Source of the DNA: Promethearchaeia archaeon
Lineage (GTDB): Archaea > Asgardarchaeota > Lokiarchaeia > Sigyniarchaeales > SOKP01
Reading direction: 5' to 3'
Assembly (NCBI GenBank): GCA_029856295.1
Contig: JAHQWS010000334.1
Location: 1 to 12,431 of the forward strand
DNA length: 12,431 nt
The translations under genes and the position numbers were made by a program. Shown one piece after another: positions 6,669 to 12,431 of the stretch. A model generated the notes under the pieces. It made no database searches, was not told where the DNA came from, and saw only the letters and a list, made by a program, of their open reading frames with translations. Position 1 is the stretch's first letter. Each line of letters starts with the position of its first letter.

Positions 6669-7460
6669 ATGAACCTTTTCTCCATTAAACTTCCTTTAAT
6701 TAAAAAGAATGACCCTCTGCTAGAAATTATTATCAAGAACATAAAAGATAAAAGAAAAACTCTAAAAGAGGGAGACATAATCGTTATTTCAGAAAAAGTA
6801 ATCGCGACCTCACAGGGGAGAATTATAAATTTAAATGAAGTTATTCACGTCTCAGAAGAAGCAAAAAGAATGGCGGAAGAATATGATATGGACGAGAGAT
6901 TTGTAGAAATAATATTACAGGAGGCAACAATGATTCTAGGAGGTTTACCAGGAGGGCATGTTATCCTCGCAAAAGTAAATGATTTCTTAATAGCAAATGC
7001 GGGGATTGATCAATCAAATGCTGGACCAGATAATCTCGTTTTATTACCCAAAGATCCTGAAAAAGTTATCCATGAATATAGGAATACCCTAAAAATGGAA
7101 TTTAATATAAAAGATTTAGGGATTATTTTTGCTGACTCAAGGGTCCAACCTCTAAGAAAGGGCACAATTGGAATAGCAATCGCAACTGCCGGTTTTGAGC
7201 CAATTGAAGATTTAAGGGGACATCCAGATTTATATAATCGACCTATGCAAATTACTATGAGAGCTATTGCGGACGATCTCACGAGTGCTGCACAATTTCT
7301 ATTAAATGAAGCAGATCAGCAAACTCCAGTTGTAATCATTAGAGGTGCTAAAGTAGAATTTACTGAAAGTCCTGAATTGACAACAGAAATGCCTGCAGAA
7401 GAATGTTTATATATGAATATTTTTTCGAGATATCTCCTCAAAAAGAAAGAAGAAAATTAA
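6669..7460 (+). CDS. cofE: Coenzyme F420-0:L-glutamate ligase-like protein (CofE family)
   Basis: A 263-residue protein of the CofE family, which adds glutamate to F420-0 in a GTP- and metal-dependent reaction during coenzyme F420 synthesis. Family blocks are clear: EGDIIVISEKVIATSQGR at 34-51, IANAGIDQSN at 108-117, DSRVQPLRKGTIGIAI at 156-171, and AIADDLTSAA at 199-208 followed by the acidic NEADQQTP. The usual DSxGRPxR of characterised CofE is DSRVQPLR here, with GFEPIEDLRGHPDLYNRP following. It may therefore belong to a divergent archaeal subfamily whose substrate preference has not been checked. Length matches single-domain archaeal CofE, without the FbiB nitroreductase domain. There is no Shine-Dalgarno motif, and the TATA-like element is about 31 bases upstream. 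Its head-to-head partner is a DHPS-like gene. Confidence 0.85.
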   Translation: MNLFSIKLPLIKKNDPLLEIIIKNIKDKRKTLKEGDIIVISEKVIATSQGRIINLNEVIHVSEEAKRMAEEYDMDERFVEIILQEATMILGGLPGGHVILAKVNDFLIANAGIDQSNAGPDNLVLLPKDPEKVIHEYRNTLKMEFNIKDLGIIFADSRVQPLRKGTIGIAIATAGFEPIEDLRGHPDLYNRPMQITMRAIADDLTSAAQFLLNEADQQTPVVIIRGAKVEFTESPELTTEMPAEECLYMNIFSRYLLKKKEEN

Positions 7461-7552
7461 AAAATTATGTAGTGAGATTTTTTAGATATAATTAACTTAT
7501 TCTTTCAAATTGATTCTTATTTATTTTTTAATAAACAAATTTATAACTTTTT

Positions 7553-7560
7553 AAGGAGAG
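7553..7560 (+). promoter_or_regulatory. Strong Shine-Dalgarno site for the DUF998-like gene
   Basis: AAGGAGAG ends five bases before ATG 7566 and fixes that start. Most other starts here lack such a motif; the others with one are the PP-loop gene and gatB. The 105-base gap after cofE holds only A/T-rich sequence with short T-runs. Confidence 0.8.
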
Positions 7561-7565
7561 ATATT

Positions 7566-8255
7566 ATGGGTTTTTATGAATCATTACTGAAATGGAAGAG
7601 TCATATTTATGAGGATTTCTTAATAAATCCTAAGGTTGTTAAATATTCGATTATTTCCTCTATGATTACCTTTTTTTCTGCAATAATTATAGGATATATT
7701 GTCGCTCAATTTGATCCTGACGGTTACAATATTGTTGATAACTATATTAGCGATATGGGGTCCTTTAATCATACACCATTACCCTACTTTTTAGATTATG
7801 GAGCGATGATTACATCAATTTTATTAATACCGGCTATTTTTTATATGGAATATAGACTTGCTCCAAACCCAATTGAAGCAGGCGAATTTCCTCGAATGAG
7901 ATATCGATTAAGTAGTTTGGGGTCATTTAGCATGTTTACAGGATTCTTTGGTTTTTTTATGGTAGGATTGTTTTCAGAGGACCGAACTACATCTTTAGGG
8001 CTGCATTTTATCTTTTCATATGTTGTTTTTGGTGGTGTCGTTTTTTCAAGTATATTTTATGGATTACTAATCTTATTCTATAAAACAGAAATACCCCGAT
8101 TACTCGGTTTATATATGATCATCTTTCCTTTTATAACAGCTATATTAATGGTAATGTTTTATACTCCATTTTATGAATGGGTAATGCTCTTTTCACTTTT
8201 AATCTGGGTTGTCCCGGTTTTTGGAAAATTTTTGAAAAACATAAATACCATCTAA
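7566..8255 (+). CDS. DUF998-like six-helix membrane protein
   Basis: A 229-residue hydrophobic protein with about six predicted membrane segments, near residues 27-47, 75-95, 115-135, 147-170, 177-197 and 203-222. After the first helix comes NIVDNYISDMGS, resembling the conserved N-x-x-SD-x-G region of DUF998 proteins, whose function is unknown. There is no cleavable signal peptide; the first 25 residues are hydrophilic and probably cytoplasmic. A strong Shine-Dalgarno site supports the start. A T-rich tract follows the stop after about 40 bases. A decayed copy of the last 35-40 codons lies 1.7 kb downstream, so the gene was once part of a tandem or duplicated pair. No function is proposed. 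Confidence 0.75.
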   Translation: MGFYESLLKWKSHIYEDFLINPKVVKYSIISSMITFFSAIIIGYIVAQFDPDGYNIVDNYISDMGSFNHTPLPYFLDYGAMITSILLIPAIFYMEYRLAPNPIEAGEFPRMRYRLSSLGSFSMFTGFFGFFMVGLFSEDRTTSLGLHFIFSYVVFGGVVFSSIFYGLLILFYKTEIPRLLGLYMIIFPFITAILMVMFYTPFYEWVMLFSLLIWVVPVFGKFLKNINTI

Positions 8256-8294
8256 GCTTCGAATCTCTGGGATATTTCTAATCAAATAAATTAA

Positions 8295-8310
8295 TTTTTT
8301 CCTTTTTTTT
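8295..8310 (+). terminator. T-rich terminator of the DUF998-like gene
   Basis: TTTTTT-CC-TTTTTTTT lies about 40 bases after the DUF998-like stop on the coding strand. T-rich tracts of this kind act as intrinsic termination signals in archaea. A nearly identical tract follows the decayed gene copy at 10055-10069, which supports its being a maintained part of the 3' region. Confidence 0.6.
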
Positions 8311-8468
8311 GTTAAGAAGAAAAGTAAAAAATTCAATTAAATCTTCAAATAATTAGAGTTCGTGTTCTTCTAATTTGGCCTTGATTGTTAACACTTTTTC
8401 TCTTACCAGATGTACTCAAATAAGGCTATAAGAACAATTATTGATATGATCTCGTTATACTAAACAAT

Positions 8469-8618
8469 ATGTTAAACAAAAATAATTTAAGATATTTCTT
8501 AGATTTCAAAGAAAAGAGATTTGAACTAATATATAAACTATTGTCTGAAAATCTTAAAACTCAAAATTGTCTTTCTAAAAGAATTGCGAGATCTTATATT
8601 AAAAAAGATTTTTTCTGA
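8469..8618 (+). CDS. Possible 49-residue open frame, unrecognised
   Basis: An ATG-initiated frame of 49 codons ends at TGA 8616-8618. The product is basic, with a protein-like sequence (KEKRFELIYKLLSENL then SKRIARSYIKK), but it matches no family I know. No Shine-Dalgarno motif precedes it. It might be a real small protein, a remnant of a longer gene lost from this accessory stretch, or a chance frame in A/T-rich DNA. Confidence 0.2.
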   Translation: MLNKNNLRYFLDFKEKRFELIYKLLSENLKTQNCLSKRIARSYIKKDFF

Positions 8619-8644
8619 AAGATTTTTTATCAATATGTATAAAT

Positions 8645-9694
8645 TTATCCCATAATATCTTTAAAAACTTCGGATAAAACATTCCATGGAGTTATATTTT
8701 CAGATTTTATTCTTTTCAATGCTTCTTCTTTAGTTATCATCTTTTCTCTTATCATATTACTTAATATTTCATCTTTTTCCGTAAATCCAACACTTTTCTT
8801 TAATAGATAGTTTTTTAATATACTTATAAGACAGTCAAAACGCCAAGAAGATGTACTATCCTTTGACATTTTCCAATTTAATTCATTTTTGATTGTTAAT
8901 AATATTTTATCTTCGTTCCATTCAATGTATCGATAAAGACGCAATGTTCTTTGATTTGGATAGAAGAGATCTCGAATTCTATTTGAATGAAAACAATAAA
9001 AGTATTCCTTCAAGAATATAATTGTATTGATAGGGTTTAAGAAATAGAGAGGATTTTTAATTATTTCATACACATAACCGAATAGAAATGAAAATATTTT
9101 ACTTTTCCTAATAAATATCATCCTACCAAAAGGATTTGCAGTAAAAAATTTCTTTTTGAAGCGAGAAGCCTCTATTGGGTTTCCAGCACCACTAATAACA
9201 AGAGGTATCTTTTTTTTTTTCGCACATTTTAACAGCCCGCGGAATATACCAAGCCTGCATCCACAACATATCATGGGGATCATTGCAGGCGAAGGTCTAC
9301 GTAACCATGACAGAACATTATGTCTTATACACTTCTTCAAAAACTCATGCTTTTCAACAATAAGTTTTACATTTAATATATCTGTCATTTTTCTCATATT
9401 GATTTTTGATTCCTCAGGAACAAATCCATTATCAGCAGTATAAGCTAGTACTCTCAAATTACACTTCTTTACAAGATAATATAGAGCATAAGCACTATCC
9501 CTTCCCCCACTTATACCAACTATACAATCATATTTACTATCACTATTTCGAAAAGATTCGAATAATTTTTCCAACTTATCTTTTCCCTTGTATTCAGCTT
9601 TTTTGTGGGTAAGGCAGTAATGACAGATCAGATCTTCATCAAGCTCAATTCCGGGATAATTTTCTGGTAAGAGACATTTTGTGCATTTTTTCAT
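8645..9694 (-). CDS. PP-loop ATPase of the N-acetyl sugar amidotransferase type
   Basis: A 349-residue protein with an N-terminal zinc knuckle pair (C4, C7, C24, C27) and a PP-loop ATP-binding motif, ISGGRDS, at 61-67. A further cysteine cluster CCGC lies at 143-146, and SGAGNP at 168-173. The architecture matches the WbpG/PseA-like N-acetyl sugar amidotransferases, which adenylate a sugar acyl group and replace it using glutamine-derived ammonia to make amidino sugars for surface glycans. The exact sugar cannot be told. ATG 9694 is preferred over an upstream ATG (9760) because AGGTGA lies seven bases before it and a TATA-like element lies beyond that; the upstream start would add a leader overlapping the promoter repeats. 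An A11 tract at codons 159-162 is prone to slippage. No glutamine amidotransferase partner (HisH-like) is adjacent. Decayed DUF998-like sequence behind it suggests an accessory insert. Confidence 0.8.
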   Translation of the reverse strand: MKKCTKCLLPENYPGIELDEDLICHYCLTHKKAEYKGKDKLEKLFESFRNSDSKYDCIVGISGGRDSAYALYYLVKKCNLRVLAYTADNGFVPEESKINMRKMTDILNVKLIVEKHEFLKKCIRHNVLSWLRRPSPAMIPMICCGCRLGIFRGLLKCAKKKKIPLVISGAGNPIEASRFKKKFFTANPFGRMIFIRKSKIFSFLFGYVYEIIKNPLYFLNPINTIIFLKEYFYCFHSNRIRDLFYPNQRTLRLYRYIEWNEDKILLTIKNELNWKMSKDSTSSWRFDCLISILKNYLLKKSVGFTEKDEILSNMIREKMITKEEALKRIKSENITPWNVLSEVFKDIMG

Positions 9695-9726
9695 CGTCTT
9701 TTCACCTACGAGATATTTAAGAATTT

Positions 9727-9764
9727 TGATATAAACTAACAAGTTAATTAAAACTAACAAGTTA
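9727..9764 (-). promoter_or_regulatory. TATA element with duplicated 14-bp operator-like repeats
   Basis: AAACTAACAAGTTA occurs twice without mismatch, at 9733-9746 and 9751-9764, with an 18-base period. Each copy contains the short dyad AACT-AACA-AGTT. On the coding strand the repeats sit just upstream of and partly over the TATA-like TTTATATC (about 9728-9735), which is about 37 bases before ATG 9694. Two same-face dyads touching the TATA element look like a regulator binding site for the PP-loop gene. Confidence 0.5.
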
Positions 9765-9890
9765 GAGTATTTGGTTAATTTTACAAATGAATGATAAATT
9801 AAGAATTAAACCTTTTTTATATTTTCTCTAAAATGCACCCCCGACTAACTAATTGTGCTAATACTGGAGAAATCAAACACTTTAATATAA

Positions 9891-10010
9891 ATTTACCACG
9901 CGTTTCTAACAGCCGTATTAATGGTAATTTATTATGAATGGATAATGCTCTTTTCACTCTTAATCTGGGTTGTCCCGGTTTTTGGAATATTTTTGAAAAA
10001 ACTAAACTAA
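9891..10010 (+). pseudogene. Decayed 3' remnant of a DUF998-like gene
   Basis: From about 9903 the frame encodes FLTAVLMVIYYEW then IMLFSLLIWVVPVFG, nearly identical to the last 40 residues of the intact DUF998-like protein, and ends at TAA 10008-10010. Relative to the intact gene about 12 bases are missing around 9916, and the similarity stops at its 5' side near 9900, with a stop codon at 9888. The DNA match is close (for example CTTTTCACT then TTAATCTGGGTTGTCCCGG). Similarity continues past the stop into the T-rich terminator. No start codon or upstream coding sequence remains, so this is a fragment, not a gene. Confidence 0.85.
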
Positions 10011-10054
10011 GTATAAGAATCAAATATCTCTGAATTTTCTTTTAAAATATTTAC

Positions 10055-10069
10055 TTTTTTCCTTTTTTT
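10055..10069 (+). terminator. T-rich tract behind the DUF998-like remnant
   Basis: TTTTTT-CC-TTTTTTT, the copy of the terminator tract at 8295-8310, lies at nearly the same distance after the remnant's stop. It shows that the duplicated segment extended beyond the coding region. It might still stop transcription ahead of the gatA promoter. Confidence 0.45.
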
Positions 10070-10133
10070 ATTAAAAATCCGTGAAATTTTTTAGAAACCG
10101 TTAACTTGTGAAGATAAGCTAATTTTGTAATCA

Positions 10134-10149
10134 TATTATAATATATATT
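10134..10149 (+). promoter_or_regulatory. Putative gatA-gatB promoter TATA element
   Basis: TATTATAATATATATT is centred about 29 bases before the gatA ATG, a spacing that places initiation within a few bases of the start codon. No Shine-Dalgarno motif is present, consistent with a leaderless transcript. Confidence 0.45.
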
Positions 10150-10170
10150 GACTTTATTGGTTAGATTTCA

Positions 10171-11658
10171 ATGAAGATCCATGAACACATGGGATATGAA
10201 TTAATTGAAAAGATAAAAAACAAGGAGTTATCAATTCAAGAAATAATTCAATCTCACTTTGAAAGAATTAAAGGAACAGAGCAATTGGTGCACTCCTTTG
10301 TTCATTTAACTGAAGATGAAGCTCTAAAGGAAGCTAAAAAGTTAGATGAGGATTTAAAGAAAGGCAAATCAATTGGAAAATTATATGGGTTACCACTTGC
10401 AAATAAGGATCTTATTTGTATCAAAGACACTCCTACAACATGTTGCTCAGAAATATTAAAGGATTATTATCCACCTTACAATGCAACCGTAATCGAGCGT
10501 TTAATTGAAAAAGGAGGGGCAATACATATTGGAAATACAAACATGGATGAGTTTGCCATGGGAAGTTCAACAGAAACTAGCTGTTATGGGACAACATATA
10601 ATCCTTGGGATTTAACAAGAGTTCCAGGAGGGTCAAGTGGAGGATCTGGGGCTGCGATTGCTTCAGGACAGGCGATCTTTGCTTTAGGAAGTGATACAGG
10701 GGGCAGTATTAGATCTCCGGCATCATATTGCGGAGTTGTTGGATTAAAGCCAACCTATGGAAGAGTTTCAAGATATGGTTTAGTGGCTTTCGCAAATTCT
10801 CTGGACCAAATCGGACCTATTACTAAATGTGTATATGATTCTGCACTTCTACTTGAGATAATGGCAGGAAAAGACCCTTTAGATTCAACCTCAGTCAATA
10901 GAAAAGTTGATAAATATACTGAAGAAATAACTCACCCAATAGAAAATAAAATACTTGGAGTTCCTAAAGAATTTTTTGGGGAAGGATTAGCCAATCCAGT
11001 AAGAACTTCAGTAAATAATGCAATTAAAAAGCTAGAAAGTTTAGGCGCAACAACAGTAGATGTTTCAATCCCTCATCTTGAGTTTACTGTTCCAACGTAT
11101 TATTTACTCTGCATGAGTGAAGCAAGTTCTAATTTAGCTCGATTTGATGGTTTAAGGTATGGCAAAATGAGCGATAATCTTACTGGAGATGTGTTTGATG
11201 TTTTTAGTAGGACGCGAGGCGATAAATTTGGCACAGAAGTTAGAAGAAGGATTATACTAGGAACTTATGCATTATCTGCAGGATATTATGATATGTACTA
11301 CATCAAAGCGCTTAAAGTGAGAACTTTAATTAAAAACGATTTTCTAGAAGCCTTTAAAAAATGTGACTCAATCATCTGTCCCACAATGCCAACAACAGCC
11401 TTTAAAATAGGGGAATTAATAGATGATCCCATACAAATGTATATGATGGATATTTTAACTTGTCCAGTTAATCTCGCGGGATTACCAGCTCTCACAGTAC
11501 CCTGTGGATTTGATAATAATCAACTCCCTATTGGATTCCAAATTATTGGAGATTATTTTGATGAGAGCGGGATTCTCAATATAGGTTATCAACTTGAGCA
11601 AGAATTAAACCTCTATAGAAAAATCCCCCCAATTAAAAATGGAGGTAAAAAGAAATGA
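10171..11658 (+). CDS. gatA: Asp/Glu-tRNA(Asn/Gln) amidotransferase subunit A
   Basis: A 495-residue amidase-signature enzyme, the glutaminase subunit of GatCAB, which releases ammonia from glutamine for amidation of misacylated Asp-tRNA(Asn) or Glu-tRNA(Gln). The Ser-cisSer-Lys triad is intact: K79 in GLPLANKD, S155 in GGSSGGS and S179 in SDTGGSIR, with the 24-residue spacing of the two serines normal for the family. The N-terminus MKIHEHMGYELIEKIKNKEL matches the usual GatA start, so M1 is preferred over M7. The last base-level feature is an ATGA overlap with gatB, which signals translational coupling. No gatC precedes gatA here, so subunit C must be encoded elsewhere. In archaea with GatDE, GatCAB mainly serves Asn-tRNA; whether that applies here cannot be told from the window. 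Confidence 0.97.
   Translation: MKIHEHMGYELIEKIKNKELSIQEIIQSHFERIKGTEQLVHSFVHLTEDEALKEAKKLDEDLKKGKSIGKLYGLPLANKDLICIKDTPTTCCSEILKDYYPPYNATVIERLIEKGGAIHIGNTNMDEFAMGSSTETSCYGTTYNPWDLTRVPGGSSGGSGAAIASGQAIFALGSDTGGSIRSPASYCGVVGLKPTYGRVSRYGLVAFANSLDQIGPITKCVYDSALLLEIMAGKDPLDSTSVNRKVDKYTEEITHPIENKILGVPKEFFGEGLANPVRTSVNNAIKKLESLGATTVDVSIPHLEFTVPTYYLLCMSEASSNLARFDGLRYGKMSDNLTGDVFDVFSRTRGDKFGTEVRRRIILGTYALSAGYYDMYYIKALKVRTLIKNDFLEAFKKCDSIICPTMPTTAFKIGELIDDPIQMYMMDILTCPVNLAGLPALTVPCGFDNNQLPIGFQIIGDYFDESGILNIGYQLEQELNLYRKIPPIKNGGKKK
11641..11646 (+). promoter_or_regulatory. Shine-Dalgarno site of gatB inside the gatA end
   Basis: GGAGGT lies eight bases before the gatB ATG and within the last codons of gatA, supporting the start at 11655 in the ATGA overlap. 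Confidence 0.8.
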
Positions 11659-12431
11659 GTAGTAAATATGATGATGTTATAATTGGGTTGGAAGTACATA
11701 TTCAATTAACAAACCTAAAAACTAAATTATTTTGCAGTTGTAGTAATGATTATCGAGGTGAAGAAGCGAATACTCGTATATGTCCTATCTGTTTAGGTTT
11801 ACCCGGCTCTCTTCCTGTAGTCAATAAAAAAGTAATAGAATTTGCTACTCGGTTAGCATTAGCTTTAGAATGTAACATAAACAATTCTTTCTGGTTCTAT
11901 AGAAAGAATTATTTTTATCCAGACCTTCCAAAAGGGTTTCAGATTAGCCAATATAATAAAGCAGGTGGGAAAGCTTTTGGGGATGGTGGAGAAATAACTA
12001 TAAAATTAAATGGCAAAAAAAAAGATATAATACTGAATAGAATCCATCTTGAAGAAGACCCTGCACGATTAGTTCATAAGGGAACTATCGCAACTTCACC
12101 TTATACTTTAGTAGACTACAATCGCTCAGGGGTAGCTCTTATTGAAATTGTCTCTGAGCCAGTTATAAGCACGCCTGAAGAAGCACGAGAATATCTTAAA
12201 CAATTAAAATCAATTGTTCAATATTGTGGCATTTCTAATTTAGATCTAGAGGGTTCGGTAAGAGTAGATGCCAATATCTCTTTAAAGGGATATGCCAGAA
12301 GTGAAGTAAAAAATATAAATAGTTTTAAGGAAGTTGAGCGCGCATTAAAATGGGAAATTCAAAGGCAGAAAAACCAATTGAAAAGAGGAAAAGAATTAAT
12401 CCAAGAAACAAGACATTGGGATGATAAACGG
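11655..12431 (+). CDS. gatB: Asp/Glu-tRNA(Asn/Gln) amidotransferase subunit B, 3' end outside the window
   Basis: The first 259 codons of GatB, the subunit that activates the misacylated tRNA's acid side chain with ATP and transfers ammonia supplied by GatA. Visible family motifs are IGLEVHIQL 10-18, a zinc site (C27, C29, C43, C46), YPDLPKGFQISQY, HLEEDPARL, DYNRSGVALIEIVSEP, EGSVRVDANIS and EVKNINSFKE. The family commonly has HLEEDAGK where this protein has HLEEDPAR. The catalytic half is present up to the window edge; the helical and YqeY-like C-terminal tRNA-binding parts must lie beyond. It overlaps gatA by four bases and has its own strong Shine-Dalgarno site. Confidence 0.96.
   Translation, partial: MSSKYDDVIIGLEVHIQLTNLKTKLFCSCSNDYRGEEANTRICPICLGLPGSLPVVNKKVIEFATRLALALECNINNSFWFYRKNYFYPDLPKGFQISQYNKAGGKAFGDGGEITIKLNGKKKDIILNRIHLEEDPARLVHKGTIATSPYTLVDYNRSGVALIEIVSEPVISTPEEAREYLKQLKSIVQYCGISNLDLEGSVRVDANISLKGYARSEVKNINSFKEVERALKWEIQRQKNQLKRGKELIQETRHWDDKR

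Larger units (their letters stand above)
8256..8644. other. 389-base spacer between the DUF998-like gene and the PP-loop gene
   Basis: The two flanking genes converge here. The spacer holds the T-rich terminator at 8295-8310, a 49-codon open frame on the + strand at 8469-8618, and a direct repeat of AAAGATTTTTT around 8604-8629. On the - strand that repeat reads as A-runs followed by T-runs just after the PP-loop gene stop and may help end its transcript. I see no tRNA, conserved RNA or inverted terminal repeats. Confidence 0.5.

Noticed and set aside
7010..7282. 90-codon - strand frame inside the cofE-like gene
   Set aside because: Shadow of the conserved CofE motifs; no start context and no family resemblance.
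9156..9612. Two + strand frames inside the PP-loop gene
   Set aside because: Antisense to the zinc, PP-loop and cysteine motifs of a recognisable protein.
9817..10023. 68-codon - strand frame over the DUF998 remnant
   Set aside because: The DNA is explained by a decayed + strand gene copy; the - strand frame has no motif.
11298..11495. 65-codon - strand frame inside gatA
   Set aside because: Shadow frame antisense to conserved gatA sequence.

Overview
The window looks like AT-rich archaeal DNA. Small, tightly spaced genes follow A/T-rich TATA-like elements, and Shine-Dalgarno motifs appear at only some starts. An archaeal-type F420-0:glutamate ligase (CofE), a divergent dihydropteroate-synthase-fold protein and GatA/GatB sit beside a bacterial-type DNA gyrase. 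An Asgard (Lokiarchaeota-like) or similar mesophilic archaeon fits best, but that assignment is inference from gene content and composition, not a search result.

Layout. Positions 1-200: the 3' end of a small zinc-ribbon protein (+). Positions 254-5467 (-): a compact cluster read gyrB, gyrA, then an MJ0936/YfcE-type metallophosphoesterase, with gaps of 43 and 47 bases. Positions 5468-5750: gyrB promoter region and a hairpin behind the next gene. Positions 5751-6620 (-) and 6669-7460 (+): a DHPS-like gene and a cofE-like gene, diverging from one short TATA-bearing spacer, both probably concerned with C1/F420-type cofactors. Positions 7566-8255 (+): a six-helix DUF998-like membrane protein. Positions 8256-10170: an accessory stretch with a PP-loop sugar-amidotransferase-like gene (-), flanked on one side by the intact DUF998-like gene and on the other by a decayed copy of that gene's 3' end and terminator. 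Positions 10171 to the end (+): gatA and a partial gatB, overlapping by 4 bases.

Main discovery. The obvious gyrB start (ATG at 5341, MYIGD...) is not the true N-terminus. Upstream, in the same frame, a start at 5467 encodes 27 residues ending in the family-typical YDAEDIQVLKGLEGV. Exactly 30 bases containing an in-frame TAA (5357-5386) then separate that from RKRPAMYIGDTGKRG, which should follow directly. The RNA can form a bulge-helix-bulge-like fold: a 4-bp central helix GGCG/CGUC flanked by 3-nt bulges UAA and AAA. Cutting each bulge after its second base removes exactly these 30 bases and restores ...GLEGV-RKRPAM.... This is a candidate archaeal endonuclease-spliced mini-intron in a protein-coding mRNA. 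It is deduced from sequence only and needs RNA evidence.

Other points: GyrA ends in an acidic tail encoded by a 9-bp tandem repeat; GyrA has Asn at the E. coli D87 position; the PP-loop gene contains an 11-A tract and follows duplicated operator-like 14-mers.
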